Positions 58,921 to 64,000 of a DNA stretch of 64,000 nt are shown piece after piece. Source of the DNA: Rothia similimucilaginosa (GTDB lineage: Bacteria > Actinomycetota > Actinomycetes > Actinomycetales > Micrococcaceae); the NCBI RefSeq assembly GCF_029850875.1, contig NZ_JAOVAM010000005.1, positions 62,001-126,000 on the forward strand. The letters are read 5' to 3'. The notes beneath the pieces were generated by a model that was given only the letters and a program-made list of their open reading frames with translations, was not told where the DNA came from and searched no databases. Numbering within the stretch: the first letter of the stretch is position 1; every line of letters starts with the position of its first letter. A program made the position numbers and the translations under genes.

Positions 58921-60132
58921 TTAGTTAAAGATGGCGCGCACGACCGAGTAGCCGGAAACCGGGTACACAGCATTCACAGTTGCGGGCTTCTCGCTCTCGT
59001 CCGCGATCTCGATGGACTCGATGCCGCACAGTAGCTCCTCGAGCAGGATGCGCAGCTCCAGGCGTGCCAGGGGGGCACCGGGGCAGACGTGGATGCCATC
59101 ACCGTACACAAGGTTGCGGGACTGGTCGCGGTGCGGGTTATAGGTGAGGGCATCTTCGAAGGCATCCTCGTCACGATTGGCGCTTGCCCAGTTGATGGTC
59201 ACGCGGGAACCGGCGGGCAGGGTGCGGCCGCCAAGTTCAGTGTCCTGGGTGGTGATGCGGCGGTTGGTGACGAGGGTGTCTTCAAGTCGCATGATTTCTT
59301 CAACGGCGAGAGCGATTTCGCTACGGTCATCGATGGCGTTGCCGTCGGAGAGGGATGCGCGCAGACGGTCCTGCTCGGCACGGTTGCGTGCCAGGAAGTT
59401 CACGAATACGCCCACGGTTGCGGAGACGGTGGACAGCTCACCCACGGTCCAGTTACGGATGAGGCTGACGATTTCTTCGTCAGTCATGGTGCGGGGCTCT
59501 TCGCCGGGCAGCTGTACGGTGTCGGTGAGCAGTTCGGCGGTGACGTCCTTGGGGTTACCTGCTACGGCATCTTCGCGGCGCTCATCGAGCAGCTGGCGGA
59601 TGTAACCGTCGAATTCGAGGGCAACCTTAGCGATTTCTTCGCGGTCGCGGCGAAGGGTGGCGACACGGTTCTTTTCGATCCATTCGGTGAGGGGCTGCTC
59701 GAGGCATGCGGGCCAGCCCATGAAGGCGTTCTGCACGCGCATTGCGTAGGCCTGGCCGAAGCCCTGCATGACGTCTACTTCTTCGCCTCGGGGCAGTTCT
59801 GCGATGAGAGTCTTCACGGCGTCACGGATGACAGGTGCGAACTTTTCGAGGCGTTCGGGGGTGAAGTACTTGTCGTTGACGGTGCGGAAGGTGGTGTGTT
59901 CGGGTGCGTCCATGCCGTTGGGGACGGCGATGTGGCGGGTGGAGACGACATTGGAGTAGATTTCGGGGTGATCAAGTACGTGCTGTACGTCGGCATTTTT
60001 GAAGACGGAGTAGCCCATGAATTCATCGTGGGCGACGGGGCAGCGGCGGCGCATTGCGTCGTAGGCAGCTACCTGGTCTTTCTGCACTTCTTCGCTTCGG
60101 AGGTCCCAGTCGTTGTGTACGTTCTCAGTCAT
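58921..60132 (-). CDS. Cytochrome P450
   Basis: A 403-residue soluble bacterial P450. The heme loop YGDGIHVCPGAPLARLELR has the Cys ligand at about residue 351. The K-helix ExxR is in VEEIMRLEDT, and PERLEKF with APEHTTFRTVNDKYFTPERL are usual class-I features. The I-helix motif is WTVGELSTVSATVG, where the common acid-Thr pair is replaced by Glu-Leu-Ser, so oxygen activation may differ. No ferredoxin or reductase gene lies beside it. The substrate is unknown. A lone gene. Confidence 0.9.
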   Translation of the reverse strand: MTENVHNDWDLRSEEVQKDQVAAYDAMRRRCPVAHDEFMGYSVFKNADVQHVLDHPEIYSNVVSTRHIAVPNGMDAPEHTTFRTVNDKYFTPERLEKFAPVIRDAVKTLIAELPRGEEVDVMQGFGQAYAMRVQNAFMGWPACLEQPLTEWIEKNRVATLRRDREEIAKVALEFDGYIRQLLDERREDAVAGNPKDVTAELLTDTVQLPGEEPRTMTDEEIVSLIRNWTVGELSTVSATVGVFVNFLARNRAEQDRLRASLSDGNAIDDRSEIALAVEEIMRLEDTLVTNRRITTQDTELGGRTLPAGSRVTINWASANRDEDAFEDALTYNPHRDQSRNLVYGDGIHVCPGAPLARLELRILLEELLCGIESIEIADESEKPATVNAVYPVSGYSVVRAIFN

Positions 60133-60379
60133 TGTTCACCCGTATTCGTAATAGAGTTGTGGTGTGCTGGATGCAGGGGTCCGGGCGATGCACATAGGGC
60201 AGGGTCGGGCGTGCATTCGAGCATGTGTAGCCATTATTAGTTGTTAGTTCTTTGACCGTATCACTTAAGGGCTGGTTGCGCAGGATAGGCGTTCCTTGTT
60301 TTCTCATTCAACGAACGACTTCGGGTAAGGCGAGGGCCGGGTCAGGGACCGCCCGCCTCATGCGTTTCTACCCCCGGGT

Positions 60380-61825
60380 CTAGCGCCCGCGTGCGAAGGG
60401 GTAGATGCTACCGTCCATCACGCCACGCTCCACCTGCTCCAGGCTCACGCCGCGAGTCTCTGGCAGGTTGCGGAACATCAGCAGCGCAATGACCACGTTC
60501 ACCACGGCAAAGCCAATGAAGGAGCCGGTCAGACCGACCGCACCCAGAATCACAGGGAACGCCAACGACAGCACACCGTTCATCATCCAGCCGCTAAACG
60601 CCGAAATGCCCATACCCGCCGCACGCACATGCAGCGGGAACAGTTCACTCATAATCACCCACGTCGACACGTTCAGGCAGGTCTGCATCGCACCCACAAA
60701 GCAGACGATGAGCACCAGCAGAATCCAGGGGCGCGCCGCGTTATCGGCGGGCAGCAGTATGGATGCGCCCGCAATCAGCACGTGGAAAAACGCGGTCGAC
60801 ACATAACCAGTCATGACCATGACTCGGCGCCGTACGCGCTCCATCAGGCGCAGCGACATGATGGAGCCGAGCACCGCAATCGTACCCGGCGCAATGTTCA
60901 CGATGAGCGCCGCGGATTCGCTGAAACCGGCTTCCTTGAGCACCTTGATGCCGTAGTACATGATCGAGTTGATGCCGGTCAGCTGCTGACCCGCGCCGAC
61001 GAGAATACCGACGAGCAGGATGCGCATGAACCAGCCGCGCACGCCCACGCTTTCCTTACCCGCCGCATCGTTCTGGGAGGTTGCCGCCTCCGCCTGCAGG
61101 GTGCGCTCAATGTCGGCGATTTCAGCTTCGGCACGCTCGGTGGAGCGGATGCGCTTCATAACCTCCAGCGCCTGTTCACGCTTGCCGACGCGCAACAGCC
61201 AGCGCGGCGATTCGGGCACACGCAGCATGCCGACGAACAGGCCTATGGCGGGCAGGGTGCAGATGGCGAACATCCAGCGCCACACACCGTCGTGCTCACC
61301 CCATAGGTTGCCAATGAGGGCATTCACGATGAACGCGGCAAGCTGACCGCCCACAACCATGAGCTCGTTACGGCCGGAGAGGGAGCCACGAATTTCGTAG
61401 GGTGCGAGCTCCGCGAGGAATACGGGCACCACGGCGGAGGCGCCACCGACCGCCAGGCCGAGCAGGGTTCGTCCGGTGATAAGCACGGCAACGTTGGGTG
61501 CGAAGACGCAGGTCAGAGCACCAATGAAGAAGATGGTGGACAGCCCAATGATGGTGGTTCGGCGGCCGTACCGGTCGGAGATACGACCACAGGTGAGCGC
61601 GCCGATAGCGGCGGCAAAGGCGAGCGATCCGGTGACCCAGCCTTGGGCGGTGGAGTCCATGCCGAGTTCGCGGCTCATGGGTTCGAGCGCGCCGTTGATC
61701 ACTCCGGTGTCATAGCCGAAGAGCAGACCGCCGAAGGTGGCGATGAGTGCAATGATGCCGAGGTATCGGCGGTGCTTCCCAGTGCCCAGAGGGGGCAGGG
61801 TGGAGGCGGTGCGCTGTGCGCTCAT
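60380..61825 (-). CDS. Sugar porter of the MFS SP family (inositol/hexose type)
   Basis: A 481-residue transporter with 12 spans. IALIATFGGLLFGYDTGVINGAL, GRISDRYGRRTTIIG, RTLLGLAVGGASAVVPVFLAEL, RVPESPRWLLRVGK and the final LPETRGVSLEQVE are all sugar-porter motifs. QQLTGINSIMYYGIKVLKEAG is the QQxxGIN substrate motif. ATG 61825 is chosen because AAGGA lies five bases upstream; the longer frame to 61924 crosses an inverted repeat that looks like an operator. It imports myo-inositol, xylose or a hexose with H+. Confidence 0.9.
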   Translation of the reverse strand: MSAQRTASTLPPLGTGKHRRYLGIIALIATFGGLLFGYDTGVINGALEPMSRELGMDSTAQGWVTGSLAFAAAIGALTCGRISDRYGRRTTIIGLSTIFFIGALTCVFAPNVAVLITGRTLLGLAVGGASAVVPVFLAELAPYEIRGSLSGRNELMVVGGQLAAFIVNALIGNLWGEHDGVWRWMFAICTLPAIGLFVGMLRVPESPRWLLRVGKREQALEVMKRIRSTERAEAEIADIERTLQAEAATSQNDAAGKESVGVRGWFMRILLVGILVGAGQQLTGINSIMYYGIKVLKEAGFSESAALIVNIAPGTIAVLGSIMSLRLMERVRRRVMVMTGYVSTAFFHVLIAGASILLPADNAARPWILLVLIVCFVGAMQTCLNVSTWVIMSELFPLHVRAAGMGISAFSGWMMNGVLSLAFPVILGAVGLTGSFIGFAVVNVVIALLMFRNLPETRGVSLEQVERGVMDGSIYPFARGR

Positions 61826-61899
61826 GGTGTCCTTTGATGTGCCGGTGGCGGGTGGCTGCGCCGGATTGGTTCCAGGCGGCAGGGGTGGATACATAGATA

Positions 61900-61933
61900 A
61901 GGTGAGGTGCGTCAGATTAGACACACCTCACCT
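61900..61933. promoter_or_regulatory. AGGTGAGGTG inverted repeat before the sugar porter
   Basis: AGGTGAGGTG (61900-61909) and CACCTCACCT (61924-61933) are perfect 10-bp arms around 14 bases, 75-108 bp before the start codon. A candidate operator; a terminator function is less likely because there is no T-run. Confidence 0.45.
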
Positions 61934-62050
61934 AATCCTAGCGAAAACGCTCGGCGGGTGATATTTATTTCTCGCCGCGGACAGTTTTCAGCATATTTTA
62001 CGGCCAACACGTGCGACCGTCTGAGTGCCCTGTTAAGAGGGAGCCCGTGT

Positions 62051-63052
62051 TTAGAACAGCGCAATCTTCTCCGGTGCCGGGAAGATGGCGTCCAGGGCGG
62101 CGAGGTCCTCAGCGTCGAAGCGCAGGCAGGTCGCCTGTGCATTGGCGCGTACCTGTTCGGCGCTGGTCGCACCGGCAATGACGGAGGTGACCGGCGACTG
62201 CTGTGCGAGCCAGGAGAATGCCGCCTGCACCTCGGTGATGCCACGCTCGGTGCAGAAGGTGTGGAAGGCTTCGAGCTGGTCCCAGTTGGCGGTGTCGAGC
62301 ACGTTCTTCTTGGAGTGGGACAGGCGCGAACCGGCGGGAATGTTGTCGCGGCGGTACTTGCCGGTCAGCAGGCCGTTAGCGAGCGGGAAGTACGGCAGCA
62401 CACCCATGCCGAAGTGTTGTGCGGCGGGCAGGATTTCTAGTTCTGCGCGGCGGTCGAGCAGGTTGTAGTGGTTTTCTGCGACGATGAACCGTTCGGTGCC
62501 GAGTTCGTGGGCGCAGTGTTCGGCGTGGGCGAGCTGCCAGCCGGAGAAGTTGGAGTGGCCTAGGTAGCGGACCTTGCCGTCGCGTACGAGCTGGTCGAGG
62601 GCGCTGAGGGTTTCTTCGATGGGGGTGTTGGGGTCGGGGCTGTGGTAGAAGTACAGGTCGATGTAGTCGGTGCCGAGGCGGCGGAGGGACCCTTCGACGG
62701 CGCGCATGATGTAGCGGCGCGATCCGCGGGCATTGCGGTCGTTGCCGTTGAGGTCGCCGACGGGCAAACCGAATTTGGTGACGATGGTCAGTTCGTCGCG
62801 GTCGAGGCCGAGCTGGGTGAGGGCGGTGCCGAACATGGTTTCTGAGAGGCCGGGTTCGGCGCCGTAGAGGTCGGCGATGTCGAAGAAGCTGATGCCGGCA
62901 TCGACTGCGGCGGCGATGACTTCGTTGGTGCCTTCTTGGGTGCGGGTGGGGGTGCCGGGGCGGCCGAGATTGTTGCAGCCGATACCGACGCTGGGTACGA
63001 CGAGGCCAGACTTGCCGAGCCTGCGGTAGACGGGAGATTCAATGCGTTCCAT
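62051..63052 (-). CDS. Aldo/keto reductase
   Basis: A 333-residue NADPH-dependent oxidoreductase with a (beta/alpha)8 barrel. The catalytic tetrad is visible: Asp and Tyr in FDIADLYGAEPG, Lys in TIVTKFG and His in YFYHSPDPNTPIEETL. GHSNFSGWQL and NHYNLLDRR lie in the substrate side, and AGATSAEQVRANAQA binds the cofactor phosphate. It belongs to the YghZ/YajO/Kvbeta-like branch. The substrate is unknown. It lies between the sugar porter and an ABC exporter, with no overlap. Confidence 0.92.
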   Translation of the reverse strand: MERIESPVYRRLGKSGLVVPSVGIGCNNLGRPGTPTRTQEGTNEVIAAAVDAGISFFDIADLYGAEPGLSETMFGTALTQLGLDRDELTIVTKFGLPVGDLNGNDRNARGSRRYIMRAVEGSLRRLGTDYIDLYFYHSPDPNTPIEETLSALDQLVRDGKVRYLGHSNFSGWQLAHAEHCAHELGTERFIVAENHYNLLDRRAELEILPAAQHFGMGVLPYFPLANGLLTGKYRRDNIPAGSRLSHSKKNVLDTANWDQLEAFHTFCTERGITEVQAAFSWLAQQSPVTSVIAGATSAEQVRANAQATCLRFDAEDLAALDAIFPAPEKIALF

Positions 63053-63088
63053 GCTTTTAACTCTACGTTGTGTGGGTATGTTGCGAGG

Positions 63089-64000
63089 TTATTTCCCCTC
63101 CAGTTGGGAGGCGAAGAGCTTCCTGAAGCGTGATGTAGGGTCGGTCGTTAGGTCCCGGTAGGTTCCTTGCTCCACCACACACCCACCATCCAACACCACC
63201 ACAGAATCAACACCACGCAACGTCCACGCACGATGAGACACCAACACCACCAAACGCCCAACAGCAGCCACCTTCAACCGAGCAAAAATCTCCTCCTCAG
63301 TCTCAGCATCCACAGCACTGGTCGGCTCATCCAACACCCACACCGGCGCATCCCGAAGAACCACACGCGCCAACGCCAAACGCTGCCACTGACCACCCGA
63401 AAGACCAACACCACCAAACGACTCACCCAACTGAGCATCCAAACCACCCTCAAGACCACGCACAAAATCATCAGCACAAGCCACCGACAAAGCCGACCAC
63501 AAATCAGCATCACCAAGACGCTCAACCGCCTCCTGCGGCAAACCCAGAAGAAGATTTTCACGCACAGTCAGTTCATAACGGCCGTAGTCTTGACTCACCA
63601 AACCAACATTTGCCAATAAATCATCAGGTGATATGTCCTGTACCGACTTATCTCCGATTAGGATGTCTCCTTTGGAGGGCTTAAGCATGCCCATGAGTGC
63701 ATTTACTAGGGTTGTCTTTCCCGATCCGCTGGGCCCGACAATACCAATCATCTGCCCGGGACCAAAAGTGAGATTGATGTTTTTAAGAGCGAAAGAATCA
63801 GCTTTTGGATACTGGATAGCAAGATTCCTAATGGAAACGCTGCAGATTTCGGGGTAGGTATCGGCAACCGAATTTTTCAGCCCGGGCTGTGCGCTAGAAA
63901 TAAACTTTCGATATATATCAATTGCGTTTGACCCCGCTGCCATCGAGCTAAGGTCGCTTCCCATCGAGCCAAGCGAGACTATAGCCGAGGTAATACCTAT
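63089..64000 (-). CDS. ABC exporter (fused membrane and ATPase domains), 3' part only
   Basis: The frame stays open to the window edge, so only ~303 C-terminal residues are seen. The first ~40 (ITSAIVSLGSMGSDLSSMAAGSNAIDIYRKFI) belong to the end of the membrane domain of a type-I exporter. The ATPase domain then has Walker A GPSGSGKTT, Q-loop GLVSQDYGRYELTVRENLLLG, signature GVGLSGGQWQRLALARV, Walker B VWVLDEPTSAVDAET and switch LVSHRAW. An ATG at 63964 is internal. The 3' ~400 bases use almost only G- or T-ending codons, while the 5' part uses A/T-rich and AGG/AAA codons, so the gene looks mosaic with a joint near 63590. Confidence 0.88.
   Translation of the reverse strand: MGITSAIVSLGSMGSDLSSMAAGSNAIDIYRKFISSAQPGLKNSVADTYPEICSVSIRNLAIQYPKADSFALKNINLTFGPGQMIGIVGPSGSGKTTLVNALMGMLKPSKGDILIGDKSVQDISPDDLLANVGLVSQDYGRYELTVRENLLLGLPQEAVERLGDADLWSALSVACADDFVRGLEGGLDAQLGESFGGVGLSGGQWQRLALARVVLRDAPVWVLDEPTSAVDAETEEEIFARLKVAAVGRLVVLVSHRAWTLRGVDSVVVLDGGCVVEQGTYRDLTTDPTSRFRKLFASQLEGK

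Noticed and set aside
1-64000. tRNA, rRNA, CRISPR arrays, insertion sequences or prophage genes
   Set aside because: I scanned both strands for T-loop-like motifs, regularly spaced repeats, transposase motifs and phage structural genes and saw none that I could support; a tRNA or CRISPR finder would be the decisive test.

Overview
The window is a stretch of high-GC actinobacterial chromosome. The gene content and codon use suggest Micrococcaceae, most likely a Rothia species; this is inferred from SAM-IV riboswitch use, the membrane-cupredoxin-NirK fusion, an S-layer-homology (SLH) remnant and a lactococcin-972-type cluster, not from a marker gene. There is no rRNA, tRNA, CRISPR array, insertion sequence or prophage that I can recognise. 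A perfect parS-type palindrome at 49096-49109 suggests the segment lies in the origin-proximal part of the chromosome.

Layout. 1-3302 (minus): a decaying lactococcin-972-type bacteriocin cluster with ABC ATPase, DUF1430-type membrane protein and bacteriocin precursor; the last two each carry an in-frame amber codon. 3564-6886: two tandem NCS2 purine permeases. 7117-15024: a sulfur/SAM region. A flavin monooxygenase sits under a SAM-IV riboswitch (minus). Divergent from it is a sulfonate-type ABC transporter under a SAM-I riboswitch, followed by an acetyl-CoA synthetase under a second SAM-I riboswitch. 15168-18583: two paralogous secreted metzincin proteases around a Tat-type secreted protein. 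18923-24218: a DHA2 efflux pump, acylphosphatase, GNAT acetyltransferase, ahpC-ahpD behind a Fur/PerR-like palindrome, and a TRIC-family channel. 24319-29007: a cystine-like amino-acid ABC transporter, then metY with a CoA-binding protein, so sulfur amino-acid supply appears again. 29008-30994: an AlbA_2/HATPase regulator-like protein behind a dense repeat array.

31132-44203: mostly housekeeping and transport genes (DUF1963 protein, CorA, purA, DUF4870 protein, SLH pseudogene, nadE, MATE pump, Na+/H+ antiporter, pdxS-pdxT). 44239-47004: two paralogous lipoprotein cassettes, each with promoter, gene and terminator, in inverted orientation around an AT-rich island with one membrane protein. 47019-64000: small membrane protein, M18 aminopeptidase, CPBP protease, Pro-rich envelope protein, two GT87 glycosyltransferases, the membrane-cupredoxin-NirK fusion, cytochrome P450, sugar porter, aldo/keto reductase and the 3' part of an ABC exporter with a mosaic composition.

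How it fits together: the strongest theme is sulfur. Sulfonate uptake and cleavage, cystine uptake, O-acetylhomoserine sulfhydrylation and acetyl-CoA supply are co-located, and three of these units sit behind SAM riboswitches. The most notable unexplained items are the double-amber bacteriocin cluster, acetyl-CoA synthetase under SAM control, the operator-like repeat array before the AlbA_2 gene, and the inverted lipoprotein cassettes.
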